This document shows positions 56,368 through 64,000 of a stretch of DNA of 64,000 nucleotides, piece by piece. The DNA lies in NCBI RefSeq assembly GCF_900101785.1, contig NZ_LT629688.1, forward strand, positions 3,224,001-3,288,000. Reading direction: 5' to 3'. The notes beneath the pieces are model-generated. The model was not told the DNA's origin and did not search any database. It saw only the letters and a list, made by a program, of their open reading frames with translations. The translations under genes were made by a program, and so were the position numbers. Position 1 is the stretch's first letter. Every line of letters starts with the position of its first letter. This stretch comes from Auraticoccus monumenti. GTDB lineage: Bacteria > Actinomycetota > Actinomycetes > Propionibacteriales > Propionibacteriaceae.

Positions 56368-57030
56368 TCAGCGCAGGTGGGACGTGTCGTTGAAGGAGCG
56401 CAGCACCGCCTCCTCGCCTGTGTAGCTGATCCGGGTGAGAGCGGCCGGGGAGAGCTCCATGGCGAAGAAGGACGTCGCTGGTGCGTCGAGCGCGTGGGCC
56501 ACGAAGGCCTTCACCGGCGTGACGTGGGTGACGGCGAGGACCGTGGCGCCGGGGTGGGCCCTGCTCAGGTTCCTGGCCACGTCGCCGACGCGGTGCAGCA
56601 GCTCGGTGAAGCTCTCGCGGCTGCCGGTGGGGGCGACGTCCGCCGACCTCTTCCAGGCGGCCAGGTCGTCGGGGTGCCGTTGTCGCACCTCGGCGAACGT
56701 GTGGCCCTCCCACTCCCCGAAGTCCATCTCCCGCAGGTCCTCGAGCACCTCGACCGTCACCCCGAGGGCCGCGGCGACGACGTCGGCGGTCTCGCGGCAT
56801 CGCCGGAGCGGTGAGGTGAGGACGACGGTCGGACCGGCCAGACGGACCACTGCCGAACGAGCGGCCTGCTGGGCCTGCCGGAGACCGACCTCGGACAGGC
56901 CCGGGTCGCTGCTGCCGGTGCCGGAGAAGCGGCGCTCCGGGGTGAGCGGGGTCTCACCGTGGCGGAGCAGCAGCAGGTCCGTGGTGGGGTCCTGCTGGTG
57001 TGCCGACGACCAGCTCGCGGGCCGCATCAT
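56368..57030 (-). CDS. Histidine phosphatase family protein
   Basis: 220 residues of the phosphoglycerate-mutase fold: LLLLRHGETPLT (catalytic His), FSGTGSSDPGLSEVGLRQAQQAA, LTSPLRRCRETADVV, a catalytic Glu in EMDFGEWEG, and TVLAVTHVTPVKAF (second His). Resembles the phosphatase half of mycobacterial RNase H/alpha-ribazole phosphatase. It lies 154 bp downstream of ribH on the same strand, so a role in the riboflavin pathway (dephosphorylating the pyrimidine intermediate) is possible but unproven. Confidence 0.85.
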   Translation of the reverse strand: MMRPASWSSAHQQDPTTDLLLLRHGETPLTPERRFSGTGSSDPGLSEVGLRQAQQAARSAVVRLAGPTVVLTSPLRRCRETADVVAAALGVTVEVLEDLREMDFGEWEGHTFAEVRQRHPDDLAAWKRSADVAPTGSRESFTELLHRVGDVARNLSRAHPGATVLAVTHVTPVKAFVAHALDAPATSFFAMELSPAALTRISYTGEEAVLRSFNDTSHLR

Positions 57031-57184
57031 GCTCACGGTGCGGTGCCCTCGGGCCGGCCGAGGAGATCGACAGCTGCGGCAGCGGTGCTGGCGGTGTCGA
57101 CGGGGAGACCACCGACGCGCTCCGGGGAGACCAGGGACACCTGGAGGACGTGGTGATGACCGTCGAGAGCGAGGAGGTGCCGGC

Positions 57185-57685
57185 TCAACGCGCCGGACCG
57201 GTCGCCGGTGGAGCGCTGAGGACTGGGACGTCGCGCAGGGTGACGGCGGTGACCACGGCGGCGGTCGCGGCCTCGTGTCCCTTGTCCTGGGAGGAGCCGT
57301 CGAGGCCGGCCCGGTCGAGGGCCTGCTGCTCGTCGTCGCAGGTGAGGAGGCCGAAGCCCACCGGCACGCCGGTGCGGACGGCCACCTCGGTGAGGCCGCT
57401 GGTCGCGGCCTGGCAGACGTAGTCGAAGTGGGGGGTGCCGCCCCGGATGACGACGCCGAGGGCGACGACGGCGTCGTGGTGGGGGGCGAGGCGCGCGGCG
57501 GCCACGGTCAGCTCGAAGCTGCCGGGAACCTCCACGAAGCGCACGTCGGTGACTCCGGCCTCGGTGAGACCGCGACGGGCGCCGGCGATGAGCCCGTCCA
57601 TGACGGTGCGGTGCCACGAGGCGGCGACCAGCGCCACGCTGAGCCCCCGGCCGTCGACGGTGAGGGTGGGTGATCCGTCCTTCAT
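57185..57685 (-). CDS. ribH: 6,7-dimethyl-8-ribityllumazine synthase
   Basis: Condenses 5-amino-6-ribitylaminouracil with dihydroxybutanone phosphate, forming the direct riboflavin precursor. 166 residues: [49 protein letters not shown] (catalytic H in GGTPHFD), and [19 protein letters not shown]. The ATG overlaps the ribBA stop (ATGA-type at 57682-57685). Last core rib gene of the operon. Confidence 0.95.
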   Translation of the reverse strand: MKDGSPTLTVDGRGLSVALVAASWHRTVMDGLIAGARRGLTEAGVTDVRFVEVPGSFELTVAAARLAPHHDAVVALGVVIRGGTPHFDYVCQAATSGLTEVAVRTGVPVGFGLLTCDDEQQALDRAGLDGSSQDKGHEAATAAVVTAVTLRDVPVLSAPPATGPAR

Positions 57686-58989
57686 CGTGCTCCTCCTGAG
57701 GTGGTGCTGATCGGTGCTGGCCCTGCCGGCTGGGGACCGTGCAGGTGGTGCGCTGTGTCGAGGACGCTCGCCCCGAGGTGGTGACCCATGCGGTCGCGCT
57801 TGGTGCGCAGGTACCGGGTGTTGGCCGACGTGGGCTGGGTCAGCAGCGGCTCGACCGAGCTGATCTCGAGGCCGTGGCGGCGCAGGTCCTCCGCCTTGAG
57901 GGGGTTGTTGGTCAGCAACCGCACCGACGACGCCTGCAGGTCGGTGAGGATGGCGGCGCCGGCGCCGTACTCCCGGGCGTCGACGGGCAGGCCCAGCGCG
58001 GTCTGGGCGTCCACGGTGTCCAGGCCCTGGTCCTGGACGGCGTAGGCGCGCAGCTTGTCGAGCAGTCCGACCCCACGGCCCTCCTGGCCGCGCAGGTACA
58101 CCACCGCTCCCCCCTCTGCGGCGACGCGGGCGAGCGCGGCAGACAGCTGTGAGCCGCAGTCACAGCGCTGCGACCCCAGGACGTCACCGGTGAGGCACTC
58201 CGAGTGCAGCCGCACCAGCGGCTGGTCGGGCACGCCCCTCGGGCTGATCATGGCCAGGTGGTCGACCCCGGTGAGCAGGTCGCGGTAACCGACGACGGTG
58301 AAGACGCCGTGCTCGGTGGGGATCGTGGTCTCGGTCACCCGGCGCACCCGGTCGTGCACCGCCCGCCACCGGATCAGCTGCTCGATCGAGAGCACCGGCA
58401 GGTCGTGCTCGGCGGCGAGGCGGAGGAGCGCGGGTGAGCGCAGCATCGTCCCGTCGTCGTCGACCAGCTCGGCGATCGCCGCCACCGGCTGCAGACCGGC
58501 GAGCCGGCACAGGTCCACCGCCGCCTCCGTGTGGCCCGGCCGTTCCAGCACCCCTCCGGGCCGGGCCCGCAGCGGCACCACGTGTCCGGGACGGGTGAGG
58601 TCCTCAGCCGTCGTGGCCGCGCCGGCCAGGGTGCGGATGGTGTGAGCGCGGTCAGCGGCGCTGATGCCGGTGCCGACACCGATCCGGGCGTCCACGGTCA
58701 CGGTGTAGGCGGTGCGCCGCGGGTCGGCGTTCTCGACGACCATCGGCGGCAGCCGCAGCGCGTCGGCCCGCTCGGCCGGCATCGGGGCGCAGACGTAGCC
58801 CGAGGAGTGCCGGATCGTCCAGGCCATCCACTCAGCGCTCACCGTCTCCCCGGCCAGCACCACGTCACCCTCGTCCTCCCGGTCCGCAGGGTCGGTGACC
58901 AGCACCGGTCGGCCCTCCCGCAGCGCGGCCAGGGCCTCCTCGACGGTCCAGGCCCGTGCCGGTGCTCCTGTGGGCGTCGGGGAGCTCAC
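57682..58989 (-). CDS. ribBA: Bifunctional DHBP synthase/GTP cyclohydrolase II
   Basis: 435 residues. N-terminal RibB part (1-205): [13 protein letters not shown] acidic loop, [21 protein letters not shown] and [13 protein letters not shown]-terminal RibA part (205-400): [20 protein letters not shown] (zinc cysteines C, C, C), [19 protein letters not shown] and [12 protein letters not shown]. Supplies both substrates leading to lumazine. It overlaps ribE upstream and ribH downstream by four bases each. Confidence 0.95.
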   Translation of the reverse strand: MSSPTPTGAPARAWTVEEALAALREGRPVLVTDPADREDEGDVVLAGETVSAEWMAWTIRHSSGYVCAPMPAERADALRLPPMVVENADPRRTAYTVTVDARIGVGTGISAADRAHTIRTLAGAATTAEDLTRPGHVVPLRARPGGVLERPGHTEAAVDLCRLAGLQPVAAIAELVDDDGTMLRSPALLRLAAEHDLPVLSIEQLIRWRAVHDRVRRVTETTIPTEHGVFTVVGYRDLLTGVDHLAMISPRGVPDQPLVRLHSECLTGDVLGSQRCDCGSQLSAALARVAAEGGAVVYLRGQEGRGVGLLDKLRAYAVQDQGLDTVDAQTALGLPVDAREYGAGAAILTDLQASSVRLLTNNPLKAEDLRRHGLEISSVEPLLTQPTSANTRYLRTKRDRMGHHLGASVLDTAHHLHGPQPAGPAPISTTSGGAR

Positions 58990-59606
58990 CGGAGCACCCC
59001 GGTCGTCGCCGCGGCACCGGGCAGCTGGAGCAGCCGCTCGACGTACTTGGCGATGACGTCGACCTCGAGGTTCACGGGGTCACCTGCCTGCTTGGTGCCC
59101 AGGGTGGTGAGGGCCAGCGTGGTGGGGATCAGGGAGACCTCGAAGAAGTCCTCCCCCACCGCCGACACCGTCAGGGAGACCCCGTCGACCGTGATGGACC
59201 CCTTCTCCACCACGTAGCGGGCCAGACCGGCGGGCAGCCCCATCCGGACCACCTCCCACCGGTCCCCCGGCGTGCGGGAGACGAGGGAGGCGGTGCCGTC
59301 GACGTGGCCTTGGACGATGTGGCCGCCGAAGCGGTCGGTGGCCGCCATCGCCCGCTCCAGGTTGACCGGGTGCCCGACGGCCAGGGCGCCCAGGCTGCTG
59401 CGGTGCAGGGTCTCAGCCATCACGTCGAAGACGACGACGTCCTGGTCCACCGCGGTCACGGTGAGGCAGACCCCGTTGACCGCGATCGAGGCGCCGTGGA
59501 CGGCGTCGGTGCTGACCTCCTCCCCGCGGACCCTGAGGACGGCCGAGTCGCCCTGGTGCTGCAGGTCCACGACCTGGCCGAGCTCTTCCACGATTCCGGT
59601 GAACAT
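58986..59606 (-). CDS. ribE: Riboflavin synthase, alpha subunit
   Basis: 206 residues made of two lumazine-binding barrels: MFTGIVEELGQV and VNGVCLTVTAVD in the first, and GGHIVQGHVDGTASL, TVDGVSLTVSAV in the second. The catalytic GGHxVxGHVDG motif is intact. Converts two dimethyl-ribityllumazine molecules into riboflavin. Only 2 bp separates it from ribD. Confidence 0.95.
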   Translation of the reverse strand: MFTGIVEELGQVVDLQHQGDSAVLRVRGEEVSTDAVHGASIAVNGVCLTVTAVDQDVVVFDVMAETLHRSSLGALAVGHPVNLERAMAATDRFGGHIVQGHVDGTASLVSRTPGDRWEVVRMGLPAGLARYVVEKGSITVDGVSLTVSAVGEDFFEVSLIPTTLALTTLGTKQAGDPVNLEVDVIAKYVERLLQLPGAAATTGVLR

Positions 59607-59608
59607 GT

Positions 59609-60637
59609 TCAGGACCTTCCGTCGGTGAGAGGGGTGGCCCGGACCCGCAGGTCCCGGCCGATGGTGGTGACCTCGTCCAGACGCAGCTGCAGCGCCTGTC
59701 CGAGGGTGGGGATGCCGAGGTCGGCGACGGCTGCGGAGCCGGCGCCCAGCAGGGTGGGGGCGAGGTAGGCCACGACCTCGTCGACGAGGCGCTCGGTCAG
59801 GAAGGCGGCAGCGACGGTGGGCCCGCCCTCGAGCCAGACCTGTCGGACACCGCGGTCGAGCAGCTCCTGCAGCACCGCTGCGGGCTCGTGGGTGCGGGCT
59901 CGCCAGGTCTCGGCCGTGTCGTCCAGGACCCGGGACCGGGCCGGGAGATCACGCCGTCCCATCACCACCCGCAGCGGCTGCCGGCTGAGGGGGGTGCCGT
60001 CGGGGTGGCGGACGGTCAGCCGGGGGTCGTCGGCCAGGGCGGTGCCCGTCCCGACCAGGACCGCGCCGGCCTCGCCACGCAGCCGGTGAACGTCGGCCCG
60101 GGCGTCGGGTCCGGTGATCCACCGGCTGCTGCCGTCAGCCGCAGCCGAGCGCCCGTCCAGGGTCGCGGCGAACTTCCACACCACCCGGGGCCGGCCGGCC
60201 GCGACCGCGAAGGACCAGGCCTGGTTGAGCGCTGCCGCCTCCTCACCCAGCGGACCCTGCTCGACCCTCATGCCGGCTTCCCGCAGCGTCGCGGCACCGC
60301 CTGCTGCCGTCGGGTTCGGATCGGCCTGTGCGTAGACCACCCGGGCCACGCCGGCCCCCGACAGCGCGGCGGAGCACGGCCCGGTGCGACCCGTGTGGTC
60401 GCAGGGTTCCAACGTCACCACGGCCGTCCCGCCGCGGGCAGCCGCTCCGGCCTCGGCCAGGGCGACCACCTCCGCGTGCGGCGTCCCAGCGCCCCGGTGG
60501 TGCCCGCGACCCACCACCCGCCCGTCGACGTCGACGACGACCGCACCCACCCGCGGGTTCGGGTCGACGACCGGTCCGAGCCGGGCCAGGTCGAGGGCAT
60601 GACGCATCAGCACCTCGACGGCTGCCGCGTCGATCAT
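59609..60637 (-). CDS. ribD: Bifunctional pyrimidine deaminase/reductase
   Basis: 342 residues. The deaminase domain (1-145) has zinc ligands H54 with E56 (PHAEVVAL) and C79, C88 (EPCDHTGRTGPC). The reductase domain (150-342) has KFAATLDGRSAAADGSSRWITG and VWLEGGPTVAAAF. Catalyses steps 2 and 3 of riboflavin synthesis. ATG 60635-60637 is chosen since longer frames run into the riboswitch leader. First gene behind the FMN riboswitch. Confidence 0.95.
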   Translation of the reverse strand: MIDAAAVEVLMRHALDLARLGPVVDPNPRVGAVVVDVDGRVVGRGHHRGAGTPHAEVVALAEAGAAARGGTAVVTLEPCDHTGRTGPCSAALSGAGVARVVYAQADPNPTAAGGAATLREAGMRVEQGPLGEEAAALNQAWSFAVAAGRPRVVWKFAATLDGRSAAADGSSRWITGPDARADVHRLRGEAGAVLVGTGTALADDPRLTVRHPDGTPLSRQPLRVVMGRRDLPARSRVLDDTAETWRARTHEPAAVLQELLDRGVRQVWLEGGPTVAAAFLTERLVDEVVAYLAPTLLGAGSAAVADLGIPTLGQALQLRLDEVTTIGRDLRVRATPLTDGRS

Positions 60638-60765
60638 CAGTGGGTTCCCCTCGTGCTCGGTCCAGGTGGACGAGCTCCGGGGACGACAGGTCAGCCCAGT
60701 GTCGTCAGCCCGCACAGAGGTGCGTCGGACGACCTGGACCAGCACGCAGGACACACCGGGCTCCG

Positions 60766-60790
60766 CAGGGCCCGCTGGAGCGGGACCCTG
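60766..60790 (-). terminator. Expression-platform hairpin after the FMN riboswitch
   Basis: CAGGG-T-CCCGCT / AGCGGGCCCTG (minus strand), an 11-bp stem with one bulge and a 2-nt loop, between the aptamer and ribD. A likely regulatory stem; no U-tract follows, so control could be at translation or Rho-dependent. Confidence 0.5.
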
Positions 60791-60808
60791 GCGGTCCGGT
60801 CAGACCTG

Positions 60809-60941
60809 CGCACGTGCTACCTCCCATCCGGACTTTCACCGTCGGTCCTGGAGTTCCACCAGGTCAACCGGCTGCTGGCTGCAGACGGGTCGCGGACTTT
60901 CACCGCCGGTTCGGAGTTGCACCGACCCCGGAGCACGTGAC
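60809..60941 (-). ncRNA. FMN riboswitch (RFN element)
   Basis: The minus strand carries all landmark RFN blocks: the outer helix CACGTGCTCC...GGTAGCACGTG, CGGTGCAACTCCGAACCGGCGGTGAAAGTCCGCGACC in pieces (GGTGAAAGTCC occurs twice), ACCTGGTGGAACTCCAGGACC and GACGGTGAAAGTCCGGATGGGAGG. It senses FMN and controls the ribD-ribE-ribBA-ribH transcript about 170 nt upstream of ribD. Confidence 0.95.
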
Positions 60942-61204
60942 CACCAGTCTGCCACCCGCCACCAATGCCCCGCCCGGCAGCGCGTCGCAACCTGCCAGGT
61001 CGCGGAAGGGTGCGTTCACGCAGCCCCCAGCACGGTGGAACCGGGTGCGCACCGAGGAGCACCCACCGGACAGATGTACGGTTCGACCTCACCTGGCGTT
61101 CGGAGCGCCTTGGTGTGGCGCGACATCGTCCGGCCCGTGCACCGGTCCTCCCCCGGCGTCCGTCTCTGGCGCTGGTCGCCCGCGCCGCAGGCTAGGGTCC
61201 TGAG

Positions 61205-61897
61205 GTGACCCCGCCCCTGAACCTGCACGAGCAGCTGGCGGAGGCGGCGCGCGACCTCGAGGCGGAACCGGACACCCAGCACACCCTGGAGCGCTCGGTC
61301 GCGCTCGCCCTCGAGCTGGTTCCGCACGCCGATCAGGCCGGGATCTCCATCGTGCACCGCAAGGGCCGCATCGAGACCCCCGCCGCCTCCACCGACGCCG
61401 TGCTGCGAGCCGACGAGCTCCAATACCAGCTCGCCGAGGGACCGAGTCTGGACGCGATCTGGACCCAGGACATCGTGACCTCCGAGGACCTCCGTCAGGA
61501 CCCCCGGTGGCCGCAGTGGGCACCGCAGGTGTCGTCACACCTGAACCTCGTGAGCATGCTGTGCGTGCAGCTGTTCACCAGCACGACCGTCGTCGGGGGC
61601 ATCAACCTCTACTCGACCAGGAGCCACGCCTTCGACCGCGACGACCTGGACATCGCCGGCTACCTCGCTGCGCACGTCGCCGTGGCAGTGGCCGAGTCCC
61701 AGACCGAGGACCAGCTCCGGCTGGCGGCGGTCAACCGGACGGCCATCGGCCAGGCCCAGGGCATCGTGATGGAACGGTTCTCCGTCGACGCCAACCGGGC
61801 GTTCGACCTGCTGCGCCGGGTCTCCCAGAGCAGCAACACCCGGCTGCTCCTCGTCGCGACCGACATCGTCAGCACCCGTCGAGTACCCGGCGTCTGA
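61205..61897 (+). CDS. GAF-ANTAR domain RNA-binding antiterminator
   Basis: 230 residues. A GAF sensor (about 25-155: ALELVPHADQAGISIV, LQYQLAEGPSLDAI, VSMLCVQLFTSTTVVGGINLYS, DIAGYLAAHVAVAVAES) and a C-terminal ANTAR domain (RTAIGQAQGIVMERFSVDANRAFDLLRRVSQSSNTRLLLVA) that binds two-hexaloop RNA. Common in actinobacteria for stress-dependent antitermination. GTG 61205. Divergent from the rib operon. Confidence 0.9.
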   Translation: MTPPLNLHEQLAEAARDLEAEPDTQHTLERSVALALELVPHADQAGISIVHRKGRIETPAASTDAVLRADELQYQLAEGPSLDAIWTQDIVTSEDLRQDPRWPQWAPQVSSHLNLVSMLCVQLFTSTTVVGGINLYSTRSHAFDRDDLDIAGYLAAHVAVAVAESQTEDQLRLAAVNRTAIGQAQGIVMERFSVDANRAFDLLRRVSQSSNTRLLLVATDIVSTRRVPGV

Positions 61898-61964
61898 GGT
61901 CCTGGGTACCGGTGTGGTGCGTGCGCGGGTGCGCTGCCACCCCGGCGCCCACGCCACCCCGGAC

Positions 61965-62957
61965 CTACTCGTTGCGTTCGGAGACCCGTTCGGTGTCCTT
62001 CCCGCCGACCTCCTCGGGCAGCTCGGGGACGACCACGAGGACGAGGTCCTGCAGCCGCCAGTCCAGGTCGACGCAGCGCTGCTGGGCCCGCTCGAGCTGG
62101 CGGGTGGTGACCCGGTCGCCGGTGGGGACGACGAAGGCCTCCACGTGGGTGACGTGACCCATGTCGCGGACCCGGGTGCCGGCGTGCTCGACCCAGTCCA
62201 GCCCGTCGAGGTATCGCTCGACGGCCTCGCCGAGCGGGTCGGGCTCCTCGTCGTCGAAGGTCGTGGCCCGGGCGTCCATCAGGTCGCTGACGGCGCCCCG
62301 GACGTTGCGGTAGCCGTCGTGGAGGATGCTGACGGAGATGAACAGCGCGGCCACCGCGTCGGCCCACCACAGCCCCGCCCCGATCCCGGCCACGCCGAGG
62401 ATCGTGCCCAGCCCGGTCATCCAGTCCGCCTTGTTCATGTCGGCGTCGGCGTAGAGGACCTTGGAGTGCAGCTGGCGTCCCAGTGCCAGCTTCGCCCGGC
62501 CCAGGAACACCATGGGGACCGACGTCACCACCATCGTGGCGATCATCAGCCAGCCGAGCCACACCTGCTGGCCCAGCACCACCACGGTGCCGATCGGTGG
62601 GTGCTCACCAGCCAGCAGACCGCTACCGGAGTCCACCACCAGGAACGCCCCCACCCCCAGCAGCGCCACCCCCGCCACCAGGTGGGCCACCGCGGAGGCC
62701 CGGTGGAAGCCGTAGGGGAAGGCCCGGTCCGGCGTCCGGTTGACCAGCCGGACCGCGACCAGGAAGGCGATCGGGGGGGCCAGGGACAGCACGTCCTCGG
62801 CCCAGGCGGCCTTCATGGCCTGCGAGTTCCCCAGCACGGCCAGGACCAGGCTCGCCGTCACCACCAGGACCCCCAGCGTCAGCCGCTCCAGGCGCTTGGC
62901 CCGGCGCAGGAGCGGCTCGTGGTCCTCGGGGAGCTCGGTGCGGCCGAAGCGGGTCAC
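61965..62957 (-). CDS. Cation diffusion facilitator family transporter
   Basis: 330 residues, about six helices. Metal-site-type residues appear as HRASAVAHLVAGV and DADMNKADWMTG, equivalent to the helix 2 and helix 5 HxxxD/DxxxD positions, with N in place of one H. The cytoplasmic C-terminal domain (GHVTHVEAFVVPTGDRVTTRQLERAQ) is present. Probably exports Zn, Fe or Mn. The GTG overlaps the upstream lipoprotein stop by four bases (62954-62957). Confidence 0.85.
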   Translation of the reverse strand: MTRFGRTELPEDHEPLLRRAKRLERLTLGVLVVTASLVLAVLGNSQAMKAAWAEDVLSLAPPIAFLVAVRLVNRTPDRAFPYGFHRASAVAHLVAGVALLGVGAFLVVDSGSGLLAGEHPPIGTVVVLGQQVWLGWLMIATMVVTSVPMVFLGRAKLALGRQLHSKVLYADADMNKADWMTGLGTILGVAGIGAGLWWADAVAALFISVSILHDGYRNVRGAVSDLMDARATTFDDEEPDPLGEAVERYLDGLDWVEHAGTRVRDMGHVTHVEAFVVPTGDRVTTRQLERAQQRCVDLDWRLQDLVLVVVPELPEEVGGKDTERVSERNE

Positions 62958-63424
62958 CGTCCCGTCTCCTGGTGCAGGAACGTCTCCAGCTCGACCAGGA
63001 ACGCGTTCTCCCCCAGCCGGGTGAGCAGCACCAGCTCGTGCTCCTCCCCGGCCTCCTCGAAGGTGCCGTAGGGCCGGGTGGTCGCCGCCTCCTCGGTCCA
63101 CGGCGTCGTCGACGTCAGGCCGCCGACCACCACGTCGAGCTCGCCGCGCTCCAGCTGGCGCACCAGCGTGCTCTCACCACCGACCTCCCACACCACCCGG
63201 GCCCCCTGGGCGTCGGCGAAGCCACGGACCAGATCGGCCTCGCTGCCGGTGGGTTCGGCCGGGTCCTCGGCCACCACGAACGGCGGGTTGACCACCGCGC
63301 CCACCCGCAGCTCACCGCCCTGGACCCGCTCGAGGGTGTCCTCGGGGTCGGCGGGGAACCGGGCGCCGCACCCGGTGAGCACCAGGACGGCCAGGACGGC
63401 CAGCATCCGCGTCACCTTGGTCAT
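62954..63424 (-). CDS. Half-size solute-binding-like lipoprotein
   Basis: 156 residues. Lipoprotein signal ending LTGC (about Cys19). The following LERVQGGELRVGAVVNPPFV, GSEADLVRGFADAQGARVVWE, LERGELDVVVGGLTSTTPW and TTRPYG match the first lobe of amino-acid-type SBP_bac_3 proteins, but the second lobe is absent. After TTRPYG the protein goes straight to a C-terminal helix (GENAFLVELETFLHQ). Normal members are 230-280 residues. Coupled to the CDF transporter gene, it may be a metal or regulatory accessory. Confidence 0.75.
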   Translation of the reverse strand: MTKVTRMLAVLAVLVLTGCGARFPADPEDTLERVQGGELRVGAVVNPPFVVAEDPAEPTGSEADLVRGFADAQGARVVWEVGGESTLVRQLERGELDVVVGGLTSTTPWTEEAATTRPYGTFEEAGEEHELVLLTRLGENAFLVELETFLHQETGR

Positions 63425-63839
63425 ACCCTCGGTCCTCCCAGATCCCGCACCGGTAGTCAAGACGGCTCGGCGAGCAGCGCGGTGGGCCACCACTCGTCGG
63501 TGTGAGGATCGGCTGTCGCGCCGGTGGGGCGGTGGGCGCCCTCCGCGGACGCGGTCGGCAGCATCCTCCTCGGCGACGACGCCGACCGCGGCCAGGTGCT
63601 GGCGACCCGTCGTGGGCCGCGGCCGAGCTGCATCGACGTCTCCGCGGGGATGGTCACGGTGCAGCTCGGACCCGGCACCGTCGAGGACGCCTGCGGCCGG
63701 CTCCGAACCCTGCTCCGCGGTACCCAGTGGGCAGATCCAGCGGGTCCCCCGCCCAGGCCCACGACCCTGTGTGTGGGGCGGTACGCCGCGACGGGGACCG
63801 TCCCTGGGCGGGCGAGACGGCCTCCGCCTCCGCCGGCGG
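63425..63839. other. Intergenic region with a possible coding remnant
   Basis: 415 bp. A plus-strand frame about 63524-63720 has good codon usage and reads GSILLGDDADRGQVLATRRG then IDVSAGMVTVQLGPGTVEDA, but it then turns into Arg/Pro-rich sequence and overlaps the ANTAR gene. No ribosome site, no family. Possibly a degraded gene or a short unknown protein. Confidence 0.3.
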
Positions 63840-64000
63840 CTACTGGGACGCCGGTCTACCTGCCTGCTCGACGAGCTCCGCGGCCACAGCCACGAGCTTG
63901 ATGTTGCCCTGCTGGGAGACGCGCGCCAGGAACTCGAAGGCCCTCTCGGCACTGAGCTGGTAGCGCTCCATCACGATCCCGGTGGCCTGGCCGATCAGCT
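63840..64000 (-). CDS. ANTAR-domain regulator, C-terminal part (start beyond window)
   Basis: 53 visible codons: LIGQATGIVMERYQLSAERAF, EFLARVSQQGNIKLVAVAAELVE, then a short tail and TAG (63840-63842). This is the three-helix ANTAR RNA-binding domain, paralogous to that at 61.2 kb. Probably another GAF-ANTAR protein. Confidence 0.85.
   Translation of the reverse strand, partial: LIGQATGIVMERYQLSAERAFEFLARVSQQGNIKLVAVAAELVEQAGRPASQ

Noticed and set aside
63447-63465. TTGACT-containing stretch upstream of the half-size binding lipoprotein as a further MerR-type box
   Set aside because: No TGTnCCnGGnACA dyad and no -10 at 19 bp; it is at best an ordinary promoter.

Overview
The window is high-GC DNA with dense, GC3-rich genes, actinobacterial RbpA, a TTG-started polyprenol-phosphomannose synthase, an FMN riboswitch and many GTG starts. 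It is chromosomal DNA of a high-GC Actinomycetota. The combination of KamA/Kal-type lysine catabolism with the lnt-ppm1-fxsA-rbpA neighbourhood would fit Propionibacteriales, but the genus is inference. No rRNA, tRNA, CRISPR array or intact insertion sequence was seen.

Region 1 (1-17.3 kb, mostly core). It starts with a truncated lysine 2,3-aminomutase gene divergent from kal (3-aminobutyryl-CoA ammonia lyase). Then come lnt, two kinase-fold genes, def with an ACT-domain gene, ppm1-fxsA, rbpA (with a possible sigma-R-type promoter), a UMF1 transporter, a phosphodiesterase and pdxY. An intergenic repeat array follows (11.8-12.5 kb), then an acetyltransferase carrying a repeat-encoded Gly/Ala insert, a HTH-MurA fusion and lpd.

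Region 2 (17.3-33.7 kb, accessory). It holds a MerR-Nudix fusion, two Tat-exported ferritin-like proteins next to a class E-type sortase, a DMT exporter, AraC/VOC genes, a UvrA-like ATPase, a leaderless ArsR gene coupled to a VOC gene, a cytosolic S8 peptidase paired with a small EACC1-like membrane protein, and a divergent MarR/hydrolase pair with two operators.

At 33,766-33,793 lies a 28-bp sequence closely resembling the actinobacterial dif consensus as I remember it. To its right, gene orientation becomes strongly minus-biased, whereas to its left it is balanced. The window may therefore span the replication terminus.

Region 3 (33.8-57 kb). This is stress, redox and envelope accessory DNA: TetR/PH-like pair, SDR enzymes, two CPBP membrane proteases, NTF2-like proteins, a MerR regulator, a NarL-type two-component system, a beta-lactamase-fold lipoprotein, secreted hydrolases, and an AKR-Gfo/Idh-SDR operon with a TetR regulator. 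Seven promoters here share one architecture: -35 TTGACC (TGGACC once), exactly 19 bp of spacer with a dyad, and a -10 close to TnnACT in six of them. Two weaker copies also occur. A 19-bp spacer is the hallmark of MerR-activated promoters, so this looks like an undescribed MerR regulon spread over 20 kb. It is the most interesting signal in the window.

Region 4 (57-64 kb). An FMN riboswitch precedes ribD-ribE-ribBA-ribH, followed by a histidine phosphatase gene. Then come a GAF-ANTAR regulator, a cation-efflux gene overlapping a half-size solute-binding lipoprotein, and the end of a second ANTAR gene.
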